The position numbers were made by a program, and so were the translations under genes. A model generated the notes under the pieces. The model did not search any database, was not told where the DNA came from, and was given only the letters and a program-made list of their open reading frames with translations. Positions 13,102-25,120 of a stretch of 64,000 nucleotides of DNA are shown here, piece after piece. Source of the stretch: Owenia fusiformis (taxonomy: Eukaryota > Annelida > Polychaeta > Sabellida > Oweniidae); the NCBI GenBank assembly GCA_903813345.2, contig CAIIXF020000008.1, positions 32,760,867 to 32,824,866 on the forward strand. The letters run 5' to 3'. Numbering within the stretch: position 1 is the first letter of the stretch; every line of letters starts with the position of its first letter.

Positions 13102-16100
13102 CTACGTAGATATATCGGTAATGTTTACTCTACTCTCGGAACTGGTTGGTAAATTCAGACCAGTGGGGGCGTTTCTGCTACGGCGGCGTACGTATATTAC
13201 ACCAAGGCTTGCCACAATGGCGACGCAGATGACAAGTCCAGTTGCTAGTAGTATGTATGAAACGCCCATTTCAGACGTACTCGCTTCGCTCCCCTCACCA
13301 TTCGCTACAAGTGCTGCTCTCTTTCGGCTGTTTCGGCTTGTTGCAAAGAACGACTGAATATGTAAAATTTTAAGATTAAAGTCATGAAAAGACATCATAT
13401 CATAATGTTTACATTATTTAATAAAAGATGGTGCTGCATATCAAACGAATAATATTTATCTTCAAATGATTAAAGGAATATTCCTTGCCAAACCATCTCT
13501 CTCCTCATATGGTAGCTATAACCATATATATGCTTGCCATGTTTAGCAAAACACGCAAAAATGTTTTGATATGGTCAAATTTGATCACTTAGAAATGTGA
13601 TGCTCAATTCCAAAGCTGCCATCTTTTAAAATTTCACACAGGAAGTGATGTCATCGACTCTCAACTTTGCATATAGCATTAGATGAGGAGCTATTAAGAA
13701 TTACAAAACCATCTAAATATTCTTTTTCAACTTTGTATCTTATTTAATCCTTCTGAAAATCTCTTCTTTTATTCTAAGTTGACAAGCCCTGAAAATATTT
13801 TTGCACAGAAAGTAATGATCACTTGTCTAGAAGTGATTTTGTGCTTCTTTCCTGTACTGTTATGGGCAAGGTTATAGAAGTTGAGAGTTGATGACATCAC
13901 TTCCTGCAAGAAATCCTAAAAGATGGCAGCTCACTGGAAATAAGCACTAGATTTTTAAATGATCAATATTGACCATATTAAAACATTTCCCCATGTTTTG
14001 CTAAATATGGAAACTATATATATGATTATAGCTACCATATCAAGAGAGAGATGGTTTGGCAAGGAATATTCCTTTAAGAGAACATATGCTTGCAGCCTAC
14101 AATTGTTAAAGATGGAACTACACCAATTTAGTAATCGATCGAAACAACTTTAAAAGATGGCGTCAATCAAAAAAACAGTTGTTTATATTTTTGATACTCT
14201 CATAGTTGTGTCCTACTACACGCCCCCTATAAATACGGGTTAGAGATTTATTTAGAAGGATGTTCAAACATTAGTGGGAGAATATGCCAGACTTCACTAG
14301 GGATTATAGAGAAAGAGTCAGGCCTGTAGCCAGGATTTGCCAAGGGGGGTTCAGTTTTCCAAAATTTCAAGGGGGGGTTTGCATTTGACAATTTTGGCCC
14401 AAATATGGCTGAACTCACTTGAGAAGTGCTCAAAATGGTGAAAAACTGCATGATTTAGAAAGAAATTTTGGCCAGGGGGGAGAAGTCGCCCGAACCCTGC
14501 GAACCCCCCCCCCCCCCCCCCCCTGGCTACGGGCCTGAGAGTTAATCCCCAAAGAAGAATAAAAGAGTGTTTCGTTCTTATACTTACGCCAGGGGAACAT
14601 TGAATACTCTCTTGCTGAGTCCATGCCTGTCTCTTGGATCCGACTGGCTCAAACTATAACAAAGACTATCAAATGTGATGCGGGGTGTAATTTAGCAAAA
14701 TGATAAAAAAAGATTACCAGGACAATTATCAACATGCATTTTATCATTTGTTATAGTAGCCGAACGCCAACCGTCGAACACAAACCGCCGAACACCGTCA
14801 ACAAAAAGGTTGGAGACCATAACAATATGCCAACACTTTTGGTGTTGACATGATAGGCAAAATGGTCAGATACTATTATATTTGAGAGGTGACCGAATTT
14901 GTCATGAGACCGCTTCATTGCTGTGGTGCAAACATGGACCTATTGCCCTGGAGAAATTAGTCCACATGACCAACAAGACAAACAATCGTCCACCTACAAA
15001 ATAAATGCTTTCTTGGAAGTTGTCATCGACAATATTTACCCTGACATCATCGGCGAACGGAAGATGCAACCGTTTCTTTAACTTACCATCTGATTCCATA
15101 GCGTTGTAGCTGCCTGTTTATGCCCCTTCTCACTGAAATGGAAACAATCAGGGGCGAAGTACGATACATCTGGGGTTCCATCTGGTTTTGTCGGTGGTGT
15201 AGTATCTTTAAAGAATGGCTGGAAAACGACGGTGAAGTCATCGCGTCCATTGTATAGACCGCTATCGATTAGTTCTTCCATGTTAGCGTTATAATCCTTT
15301 TGTGTTTGGCGGAGCTCTTCTAGGATGTCCTCCTCGCCGTAACCGCAGTCACATACCGCCCTAGAAGAGAAATAAAGGTTGTTTATACGCGTGCGCATTT
15401 GTACGGCATGAGGGCTCCAAGATCCAAAAGATCTCTTTTCCCTGGGAAGGAAAACTTTCTCTGGAGCCCTGTATTCGGAACCTGTCATCGTGGGGAATTC
15501 CGTTTTTATCAGCAAAAATGATACAGGGAAATATCCTATATCTACTCAGACAATTTAATAAAAAATGTATACAATGATCAAAACAAACTGGGACGAATCA
15601 AAACTCAGGATCCATTCAATCACACCATGTTGCACCATTTTGATTTCATGCTTAATAAACGCGGCGCACCTAAGTCCATAACGTCCGTCAAGGTAAACAA
15701 GATGGATGCGACAACGAATGGCCAGCTAGATAATGAATACTCCGTTTTTGAACATGTGTGTGAAAACGATTCTTAAACTTACGCTTGGACAACGGTACAT
15801 ATCAAATCTTCGGCTAGGGCTGTCAGGGGTGTTATGTCCAAGATGGACACAACGTTGACGAATGCTCTTGGGACATCGGCGTATAAAATGTCTAAAGCTT
15901 CCTTTATGTTGTTACGGTAGTTCTCTGGACTTTTCGCATCCTGTAAAAAATGAATAACATTTGTAAAATGTTATGCAGTTTCTCTTCAAATATAAAATAA
16001 AATGAACCATAACTGCATGCTTTATCTCATCTATGCACTGGCGGATTAGGGGGGGGGGCCCAGGGGCCCGGGCCCCCCCCCCTTGGGTGGGCCCAGAAAA

Positions 16101-19100
16101 AAAAAATTGGGCCCAAAAAAATTTTTGGGCCAAACAAGGCCTTCAGGCCCCAAAAAGTGGGCCTTTTTGGTCATTACTGGGCCTTTTAAGGCCTTATTTG
16201 TTAATTTCAGGCCAAATTTTGAAGAAAATGGGCCTCAAAATTTCAAAATTTGGGCCCACTTTTGGATTTTAGGGGCCCAAAATTTTTTTCCGCGCAAGCG
16301 CGGACGTTTTTTCTCTGACCTGAAATTTCGGCCCCCCCCTTGTTGGTTCCTGGATCCGCCCCTGCTATGTTTCGTTATTAACTGACTAGCTTTATGTAAG
16401 GTTTTAAGAATCGATTCAATCAACGATCAGATCTTGAATATCCAAGATTTTATCGTCAGTTTCTGCCATTTTACTGCGACTTATAAATTATATATCTGTC
16501 ACTCTGAACATTCGAGAGGTGAAAAATATTCAATATGCAAAAAACATCATGAGGCTGAAAATAACCCATGCATACGAGTATATCCAATGTAATTCACAGA
16601 AATGAGTTTGAAAATGGAAATGAAATAGATAAAACAGTTATCTTAAAATGGCAGCTTTTGGCCCACATACCCTATCATTGCAGACGGCGCAGAGATCATT
16701 TCCACCAATGAATAGAGTGATGAGTTTCCAGTCGTTTTGGAAATCAACATCAGATCTGGACGCCAAGCGCTGTACAAGATTCCGGGCTTGTCGTGGCATA
16801 TCACTATAAAATATTGAAAAATAATACACCCCCTCCATAAGTCTGGCAAACGGATGTCCTGCTTTGGATCGCTTATCAAAGTCTGGTTTTGTTTGACGAT
16901 TTAACATGCTTTGAAGTGCTATCCGATGAATAGTTCAACCTGACAAACTTATTGAGGGGCGCGTAGTTTATTTAGGACAACGGGGAAAAATCCCTGGGAC
17001 CATATTTTTCACATCGATAGGGAGCCGGTAATTGTGCTTTCTCCGAGTACCTACATTGCAATGTTGCCTGGCTCAGCTACGTTCAGCCTCGCCCCACTAC
17101 TTTCCACACCCCCTTCACCTACTGAGTAACCAACAAGATTTGGGTTGAGAGTCCTCAGGATGTCTAAAAAACAAATATGGCAATCTTAACTTCCTGTAAA
17201 CCATAGTATCACCATCTCTCAAAATAGAAAGGCGATATTAGGCTTCTGGAATATCCTAGATGCGAGTAGAAATAATCTTGATTTACGTCATTAAAAATTC
17301 AAAATTCAGTCAAACTGACGTCATATTTTGAATCTACAAGTTTGTACATGTAAAATTACATCTAGAAATATAGTTTTGAAAAGAGTTTATCAACTTTGAA
17401 AATTTAATTTTCTTTGAAAATGTGACTTCTAGGTCGGGGAGATTCCCCATAGCCCCCATGTTGGAAAATCACAAAAATGGAAATATCTTTTCTTGTGCTG
17501 GGCAGAATATTTTTTTTACTGGACATATTTTAATTTGTATAACTATCAGATACATAAGGGTAATATGAAAAGTGAACCACTAAAACTGATAAATATTCAA
17601 ATTTAAGGGAATTTTGTAATGCCCTGCCATGTTATTTCCCCCGAATCAGCCACCTGGTGGCGAAACTGGTAACTACCTACTCGCATCTGAGTAATTGTAG
17701 TAAGAAATTCATGATTGACAATTCAAAGTAGTTTTAGTAAGAAAGCTTTGCGACTAGCTTTCTTTAATATCAAACCAGATAGTGTTTCAGAAACACAAAA
17801 AAACGTCAACAAGTGACACAAAACTGGAACAAAAAAATTATCCATCGTTTAAATTATGTAAAACATCGTAGAAGTAGAACAAAAGATCCTTACTTGGTAT
17901 TGTGGAAACCCCTTGGCTCAGACTAAGATCACCGCCAACAGACCATGAGCGCCCTCTGTACTCCGTAAGACAACCAAATACGGTAGTAGCAGATGCCCCA
18001 TTAGCAGCCTAAACAAAATAGTGTCGGTAGGTTAGCCTTCATATATTTGAACTTAATATACATGATACACGTCAACACATGTTTTTGCAAATATGATGCA
18101 AAACTTTTTTCCAAAATCCCTGGCCCGGGCAAGTTCAATATATTTTCTTTGGACGAACGCTCCTTAGTCTCAATGGTGTGCAAATGCACAATAACAGATG
18201 TTTTTTTCATTTCATTATACATTTTGGACACCCTGTACTTACAGTAATGGAATCGCCAACAGCGGCAACGACGTTAATATCTCCAGGCAACAGTCGGTGT
18301 ACTAGAAATAACGAAATGATAGGTATACGAGATATCACAAAATTAATTAAATACAGTATAATATATAGATGGTGATACATATTGTATAATTACTTATACA
18401 TAAAAGGGATGTATATCATGTTAAGTGCGTACTAAGGATGTGTAATCATACTAAACTATCACTCTCTTTTCTTTATTTCTATGAATACTCATGATACTAA
18501 CAAACAATTTGTTGTAATCATTTCTTTGTTACATTGGCCCCTTGGGCCTGTCGAGATACCCCCCCCCCCTTCAAAACGAGAAAGGGGTTACATGAGTTGT
18601 GTTCATTGTACAGATTGTAACTAAAACTCATCGATTTTATTAAGATCTTTTTACGACAACGTTTATGGGACGCGTACTTTCATCTTTATGATTTGAGGTT
18701 AACGCGTCCTTTTTTCGACAACATGGGACGCGTCCTACATTTAATATGATTAAGGAGACGTCCTATTTGTTCGCAAGGGGACCTCACTCAGACGAAATTC
18801 TTCCTATTCTCATTGGAGAGAGATCTGGGAGCCCAACACATAAAGGTTCATTTTGATTTACGTCTAAATTCACTTACTTTAACTATGTGTTTTATGTGAA
18901 GTTTATGACACGTTACAGCAAAACGGTCATACATACTGGTTATAGTAATGACATGTATATACGAATACGGTGTATTCTCTACCGTCAAGTTGTTAGTACT
19001 TTTTGTACAGGGGCGTGCCGCTGAGATTCAAAATATCTACCCACATCTAGGGACTTTTTCTCTAAAAATGGACGCACATCTAGGGTTTTCTTTCAAAAAT

Positions 19101-21013
19101 AGACCCACTTTAAGGTGTGTTTTAGAAAAAAACACTTCCGGCGATTGTTTTCAAAAACAATACCCAGTTTCAGGATTTCCAAAAAGTAGACCCAGTTCTA
19201 GGGATTTTTTTTCAAAATGGGACCACATCTAGGGATTTTTCGGTGAAAAAGTGACCCACTTTAGCGGTACATCCTCATATAGTCAATATACGGAGTAACC
19301 CCCCCCCTGGAGTAATATACGTAAGTCTTACAGTGGAACATCGGTAAGGTGAACGCTTGCAGATTGGACACAGTATAGTTCGACCGTATATGGGTTATAG
19401 GAGCAGATCTAGGAGAAACAAATCTTGCTCAAAACCATCCCCGTTACAGTTTTTCATCAAAGTGGGATGAGATGTTTAAATTGGGAGATCACGCTATGAT
19501 ATCAAGAGTTCTGAGCGCATTTTGTATTTGTGTATGGTCGGAACGAACCGTTTCGGTAACCAGCGTAATCGAGTGGATCACCACAGTGATGGTGCCATCA
19601 TTGTGGAGTCTAACTAGTCTTGCTTAGATGTAATAGTCTACCATGGCCCATGGGTGATGTATAATACATAGAATGCTAACCTGAGTCCGGGGCTACGGAT
19701 GACTTCATCCTACCGCATTTTGCCAAAACCTCGTCGCCTAACATCGCAGCCCCCTATAAAATATAAATCAACTTGAAAGCATGAATATCCAGTTTAGTAG
19801 GCTAATGACTTATTGGGTGAATAGAGGTGCACGTGTCGTCAGAAATCCTGGCTGAAACCATTCTGCCAAGACAGAGGTAACTATTTTACATTCAATCGGT
19901 CGTAATTTGTTTTCATTCTGCGTCATATTTATGATATTTACAATCGCATTAATGCTAAATTAAAAATGAAGCTAGTTCACAAAATATTTAAAAAAATATG
20001 CAAAAAATGAGATTTTAGAGATCAAAAAACAGTTATGATTTTATGAAAAGAAAATCCATCACTTTTAAGATAATTTGACAATATTTTTTCAATTCTATTG
20101 AATTTGGGCAATTCTGAATCTTAAGTATTTTATTATTTGATTAGATATCTCGATTTCCTGATAATGATAATTTAGCTAATTAAAAATATGATGATTATTT
20201 AATTAAAATTGTTGACATCTGATGATTTTTGGTACCTTATTGATAGGTTCTCTCCACATTTTCTGCCTGGCGTCCCATTCCTTTTGCAAATTTGCATCCC
20301 TTTTCAAAACATCTTGTAGTCGGTCATTCGCTTCTTGATAGCGCTCCAAAAAGCTCTTCTCTATAAATTAAGGCGACAGCAAAAATAGAGAGTGTAAAAT
20401 GTTTGCCGATGTTCCCCATACCATCCTGATTTTATTATCAACAAAAGAATATCTTGTAAATTTATGAAACTGAAATGAGGGTTGCTGAAACGAGGGTTGC
20501 CCAAAAACTTTTAAAACTTTTGTTTTTTCTTTAACAATGTTTTTTATGAAATTTTCATCAAATGATCTTACGAGATTTTGATTCTATTCTACAAAAAAAG
20601 TATTAACAAGTGTATACATAAATAGACAAAAGGGATTTTTGTTGCACCTATAACTTCATGTTATTGAATTCCTTGAAAAAATCACATCTTTGGGCAATTA
20701 ACTCAATCTATGAAACTATAAACCAGTCGATTCTTATATAGACTAATTCTTTTGTCTATTTATTGCAAATTTTTGGCATTCAGATGATCTATTTTCAAAA
20801 ATTATTCATAGTCTGGATTACTTCATTTTGATCTTGATAAATGATATAAATGTTTAACAAGGCATATACATGTATATGCAAAATAGTTGAAGACTATAAC
20901 AATATGTCACCACTTTTAGGGTGACATAAAAATTAAAATAACAACTTACCAAACGAATCTACCACAAACGAGTTTGCACAAAATACGCAAAGAATGAAAA
21001 CTCCTGTTTTCAT
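13102..21013 (-). CDS. phospholipase B1-like, membrane-associated (GDSL lipase), 11 exons
   Basis: Predicted secreted or membrane-anchored phospholipase/lysophospholipase of the GDSL (SGNH) fold, 475 residues. Exons in transcript order: 20950-21013, 20236-20360, 19681-19753, 18243-18301, 17894-18008, 17055-17163, 16671-16803, 15783-15940, 15087-15360, 14588-14653, 13102-13353. Every junction has GT-AG ends and matching phase. Residues 1-20 form a signal peptide. GDSIT at 103-107 holds the nucleophile Ser105; EYRGRSWSVGGD follows; GGNDLC at 215-220 is block III; PDCFH at 349-353 supplies Asp350 and His353. A transmembrane helix spans about 422-447, followed by a basic RRR and a short cytosolic tail. 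Mammalian PLB1 has four tandem lipase modules (about 1450 residues); this gene has one. The family assignment is strong; orthology to vertebrate PLB1 is inferred. Confidence 0.93.
13470..14077. mobile_element. 608-bp foldback MITE in the last intron of the phospholipase gene
   Basis: The two halves are imperfect reverse complements along nearly their whole length. The outer 30 bp or so, starting AGGAATATTCCTTGCC, match closely. TTAA lies at both ends (13470-13473 and 14074-14077), compatible with a TTAA target duplication of the piggyBac/Kolobok type, although the flanks are AT-rich. It has no coding capacity. Confidence 0.75.
14319..14537. mobile_element. short DNA element with CAGGCC ends and 5-bp target duplication
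   Basis: Begins CAGGCCTGTAGCCAGG and ends with the complementary CCTGGCTACGGGCCTG. The interior carries poly-G/poly-C tracts around 'gagaagtgctcaaaatggtgaaaaactg'-like sequence. AGAGT flanks both sides (14314-14318 and 14538-14542). It lies in the last intron of the phospholipase gene. Relatives are at 21598-21783, 34541-34705, 39593-39766, 43164-43369 and, as a fragment, 25262-25375. Confidence 0.8.
14755..14865. repeat. copy of the 'GCCAAC..AAAAAGGTTGG' interspersed repeat
   Basis: Contains the shared series of 'cgaacacc' motifs, then 'aaaaaggttggagacc' and 'aacaatatg.caacacttttggtg'. Better-preserved relatives with GTCACCACC ends lie at 49848-49960, 53546-53665 and 54310-54430. It has no coding capacity. 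Confidence 0.55.
16036..16364. mobile_element. short DNA element with CACTGGCGGAT / ATCCGCCCCTG ends
   Basis: The terminal inverted repeats are CACTGGCGGAT and the complement of ATCCGCCCCTG, flanked by the 5-bp duplication CTATG (16031-16035 and 16365-16369). The interior is a run of 'gggccttttt'/'ggcctt' motifs between poly-G and poly-C blocks. It lies in a phospholipase intron. Relatives are at 24308-24549, 34915-35116, 40041-40236 and 53865-54084. Confidence 0.85.
19018..19270. repeat. degenerate tandem repeat in a phospholipase intron
   Basis: About six degenerate units of roughly 35-40 bp, each carrying 'acccacatctaggga' followed by a T-rich block and 'tcaaaaatgga'. The units are diverged, so the array looks old. 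It lies in the intron between the third and fourth phospholipase exons. Confidence 0.6.
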
Positions 21014-22667
21014 GTTGAAGAATCTTTTGGGTTTGATTATCAAACCTGATCAGGGGCTCGCACATTTCAAACTTTACCCATCAAAAATGTTCCAATGAGT
21101 TCTTGCATTTTAAATAGTTTCTTAACTCGAAATGCTAAATAACATTGTTGCAGTTTAAGTTTTCCAGAAGTGAAGATGTTTTCATGTCAAAGTTGAAATT
21201 TCATTATAATTTTTAATCGAACAAAAAAAGTTGACATTGCAATACAAAAACACCCAAGGGACGATATCTTTATTGCTTATTTTCCATTGTCCAGCAAGAT
21301 AATGTATTAATTTCTTTATTTATTTATTTCAGTTGTTATCTGGACAAGGTCGATTTTTATTCTTTTACGATACATTTGTCAACTTGAGAAATGGGCAAAT
21401 CTGACCGGCCTCCAAAGGATGACTTTTCCCAGACGCCCCGGTAATGACCGACCGCTCGTGTCTTCATTTTAGATTGGGTTAGATACAAATGTGAGCAAAT
21501 GTCCCATGTTTATGGCAACCCTCCTCTGGTCATTCTCCTTGAAATCAGAAATGTGAAGGTCTGAGACCTTTCTTAGTACATTGGAGAGATGTCAACACAG
21601 GCCCGTAGCCAGGGTTTGCCCAAGGGGGGTCACTTTTTAAAAAATTCCAGGGGTCAACTTTGGCCAGTTTTAACTTGCCAAAATCAATTAAAACTGCTCA
21701 GAATGGTGATAAACTGCATGATTTTGAAAAATTGTTGACTAGGGGGGACACCTCGAACCCCCTCCCCCCTGGCTAGGGGCCTGCAACACTACTATCTGCC
21801 GTATGATTAATTTTCAATTTCATTTGACTTCTTTTACTATAATACCAAATTCCTAATTTTGATTATAATCATTACTTCATTTTCTTGAATTTCGTTTCTT
21901 AAGTTGATTACAACACAATTTCAAAGAACCACAAAAATAATTCTTAGTTGACGTTTGGAAACCGGATTGGAATATTTATACACAATGGGGTTACTTATCC
22001 ATACTCCTTTAATCTAATAAAGCTATAGTTAATCCCATTGTCAGATTAGGACTACAACATGCATTTAAGAGAAAGCCACTCTGGGTCAACATCTTTCCTT
22101 GGAGAACACAAATACACTTTTCAACAATGCAGGTCGTTTTACGGAGAATATGCGTACAAAGACTTTAAACAAATATTATTCTAGTGCCATTCAAAGTAAC
22201 AATTTTATGTTCTTTACTCTTTACTGACTGGATTCAAGGGCAATAACCATTGTGTATTGGTAACGAGACCCAACTTGATTTCGCAGACAGAAAATATCGT
22301 ATTACTAAATGCGAGTAAAAACGTACAATGAAGGAAGCTTGATGACATCGATCTGTTAATTGAAGGTAGGTTGTTCATTTTAGCTTTCCCATAAAGTTTT
22401 CTCTTCGTTATTTTCCGTTCTGGACTCGAAAGGCTAAAAAACGAACCAATTTGAATAAAAATGTCATCAACATTTGCTATTTGCTACCTCAAATCATATC
22501 GTATTTTAGTGTTATGTTACTAGTTTCAAGTTGTCTATCGGGTACATCTGTATATAATATTGAAACCATAATCATAAACAATAAACAAGCAGCATATAGA
22601 TTATTCAGATAGGATTTTTTGTTACTTAATCATACATTTTAGAATTTTCTTTGCATCATAAATTTAG
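21014..22667. other. divergent intergenic region between the phospholipase and the unknown plus-strand gene
   Basis: The two genes point away from each other across about 1.65 kb, so both promoters should be here. The only structured feature is a CAGGCC-type element at 21598-21783, with 5-bp CAACA duplications on both sides. No TATA box could be assigned with confidence. An untranslated first exon for the plus-strand gene is likely, because its ATG follows a splice-acceptor-like 'aatttag' at 22661-22667. Confidence 0.55.
21598..21783. mobile_element. short DNA element with CAGGCC ends and 5-bp target duplication
   Basis: Begins CAGGCCCGTAGCCAGGG and ends CCTGGCTAGGGGCCTG. CAACA is duplicated on both sides (21593-21597 and 21784-21788). 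Same family as 14319-14537. Confidence 0.8.
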
Positions 22668-23572
22668 GTGTGATGCCACCGTTACGCAAGCCTCCACCTA
22701 AATTGATGGAGAGACCAAGTTTTGAGAGGGAAAGGACAATGGTTCTTAATGAACTTCTTGAACAATCAGATGAACATTTAAGGAAGGTACGTTAAACCTC
22801 CAACCATCCTATATTTTGAACGTTCAGTTGGAACAACCGTCTGTAATTGGTAATTTGCATCATTTATTAACTTTGAAAGTAACTTTTTTTCTTGGTATTT
22901 TTGAAAAATGTTTATATATTCCATCCATATTTCTTTATCGAATTAATTGTATACTTTTACGTCAATAATTCTTCATGTTATTTATTTTATAGTTCAGTTA
23001 TTCTAAAGCTTCTAACACAAGGCTTCTCAATAAAATTCGCAACATTTATTTTCTAATACAATTATAGATTCTTAAACAACCCTCCAGGAAAAATTACTCA
23101 ACTTAAGGTCGTTGCAGCCCCTCCCCATTCATTCAACCGGAGCTATTTCTGAGATGGGGGTCATACTGAATAGTATGATTTCTTTTGTTACATTCCAGTT
23201 GGAGTTGCCACCGTTGCAACGCCAGTTCACCAGGGAGAGGACTTTGGTGGGCAATGGGAACCCATGGAACCAAAACGACTGTGCTATGAGAAGCCTGTGC
23301 AATGTAAGTTCTGATAAATCAATGCACCTGTTATGTTTTGTGCCTTACTCGATTGATTCAAAACTGAGTAAAACTTTTCCGATCCAATTTTTACACAATG
23401 CTTTTTTGATATGCTATAATAGTTTCTAAATATATTCATGATGATAAAAACTCCCAAACTTAAACAGGCAATGCGCCTATTTTTGAATGAAAAAGGACAA
23501 AATATTTCTATGTAAGTTCATCTCTCTGGTTAATATATCAGAAACAAGTCAAATTCTTTACTTCAGAGAATA

Positions 23573-23606
<34 letters not shown>

Positions 23607-25120
23607 TAAAATATTCTCTGAAGTAAAGAATTTGACTTGTTTCGGACAAAATATTGTTTGAGACATGTCTCTCACACAGTCAATCAAATATGATAAAAAC
23701 TTTAATTTGGGATAATACTGAAGTGAAAAAAAATCACTTGCATAGAAAACATCATTTGAAGTTCAGAGATTGAAAAAAGTGAATTACCACTTTTCACAAA
23801 TAGTGTATGTTTCAAATAACTCTTGGATTAAAAGATGGCGTATGCTTGAAAATCCTGTCAAAAATGAATTGATAATTAATGCAAACAACAATGCCATCTT
23901 TCTATGGCATTGCTAAAAACTTGACATATATAAATTGATAGATCAAAAATATTTTGTCATGATCAAGTGTCAACTCTGATGTGGTCTGTTTGAGCTTTTT
24001 TTGGTGTCAAATGAAAGATCGGGTACTTATTAATCCATTGGAAATACTATGAAGATCAAAAGTGAGACTTCATTTACGCACTTTGTCCCTTTAATTTTGT
24101 TTTAGAAATCAAAACGGGGAGCACGCCACACATTTGCTTCTCCACCTCAAAATATCCCCAAGAAATATCCACACAACACAAGATTAAAGAAATTGGAAAC
24201 ACACAAAGATCCCATAATGGACATATCAATGGACAGGTATTCAGATAATTTTACAATCATCACTGGTGATCATGTAATAACTTTTTAGCGCATAGAACCA
24301 CATTACCACAATGGCGGATCTGGGGGGGGGGGGGCAGAACAAAAAACATTAGCCCCACAAGAGATTTTGGGCCAAAAAGGCCCACTTCTTGGGGCCTTAA
24401 GGCCTTTTTGGTCATTACTGGGCCTTTAAGGCTTTATTATTTAATTCTAGGCCTTTTGAAGAAAATGGGCCTCAAAATTTGGGTCCACATTTTGGTTTTA
24501 GGGGCCCATATTTTTTTCTCAGAAGGGGGCAGTAATCCCTAGCGGACCATAGTTTCTTTCACACCAGGGCCTTCAATTTGTGGTGGGGTTTTATTACTTA
24601 TTCGACGTACCATTTCATTTTAATTTCAATGAAAAATAGCGGATCTCACTAGAGATGTCCATCGAATAACAGTTGATTATGTGACATATTTCTCCTTTTT
24701 GATACTAGTAGCCTAATAGCCTTCAAGGAAAAATGTAAAGTTAGAGCTCTGATTGATGCAGAAATTGATGATGCAAATAATGCAGAACAACATTTGTATT
24801 CCAATTCACGCTCCTACTTTCTCAATTGCCTAATGCTCTCACATTGCAGATCCTCGTTGGCCCCACTTCCTCGAATTACCAGGAACAATTCGACTTCCGT
24901 CACCAGTAAAGACAATACGGGCGAAATATCAAATAGCTCCATACATCAGACTTCACCGTGTAATACAAATACAAACTTTATAAAAGCAACCCAAACAGCA
25001 AGCATCGAGAACAGTGGATCTATAGTTAATACGTCGACACATACTGGGGACAATATTGATGTTATTACACCACGGACACATACTGGTGAAAGTATTGGCG
25101 CAGCGTCGACACACACTTGA
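22668..25120 (+). CDS. unrecognised four-exon protein, 253 residues
   Basis: The coding model starts at ATG 22673: exons 22668-22786, 23199-23303, 24106-24236 and 24709-25120 (stop). Each junction has GT-AG ends, and the phases (0, 0, 2) agree, which is the main support. I do not recognise the family. Residues 1-38 are Pro/Arg/Lys-rich with a PSFERERTMV motif. The second exon repeats the idea with RQFTRERTLV. The third is basic (RHTFASPPQNIPKKYPHNTR). The fourth begins with an acidic amphipathic stretch (IDAEIDDANNAEQ) and ends in a Ser/Thr/Asn-rich tail with imperfect THTG-containing repeats. There is no signal peptide or membrane helix, so an intracellular, largely disordered protein is inferred. 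AATAAA follows at 25183-25188. Upstream exons may exist. Confidence 0.6.
23548..23642. repeat. near-perfect palindrome with 33-bp arms around an AT/T tract
   Basis: The arm 'gaaacaagtcaaattcttta...' is followed by a (TA)n/T tract and then its exact reverse complement ending 'tttgacttgtttc'. It lies in an intron of the unknown gene. It could be a tiny foldback element or a secondary-structure-driven duplication. Confidence 0.8.
24308..24549. mobile_element. degraded GGCGGATC-type short DNA element
   Basis: Begins 'aatggcggatctgggggg' and runs through the same 'gggccttaaggcctttttgg' interior as 16036-16364. Its right end is diverged. It lies in the last intron of the unknown gene. Confidence 0.65.

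Noticed and set aside
16638-16907. Extension of the phospholipase exon upstream of residue 182 as a continuous frame
   Set aside because: An acceptor at 16803/16804 joins in phase to the exon ending at 17055, and the joined protein matches the family; the upstream open frame is intron.
23112-23429. 105-codon open frame read as one exon
   Set aside because: Only 23199-23303 is bounded by splice sites in the right phase; the outer parts are intron.
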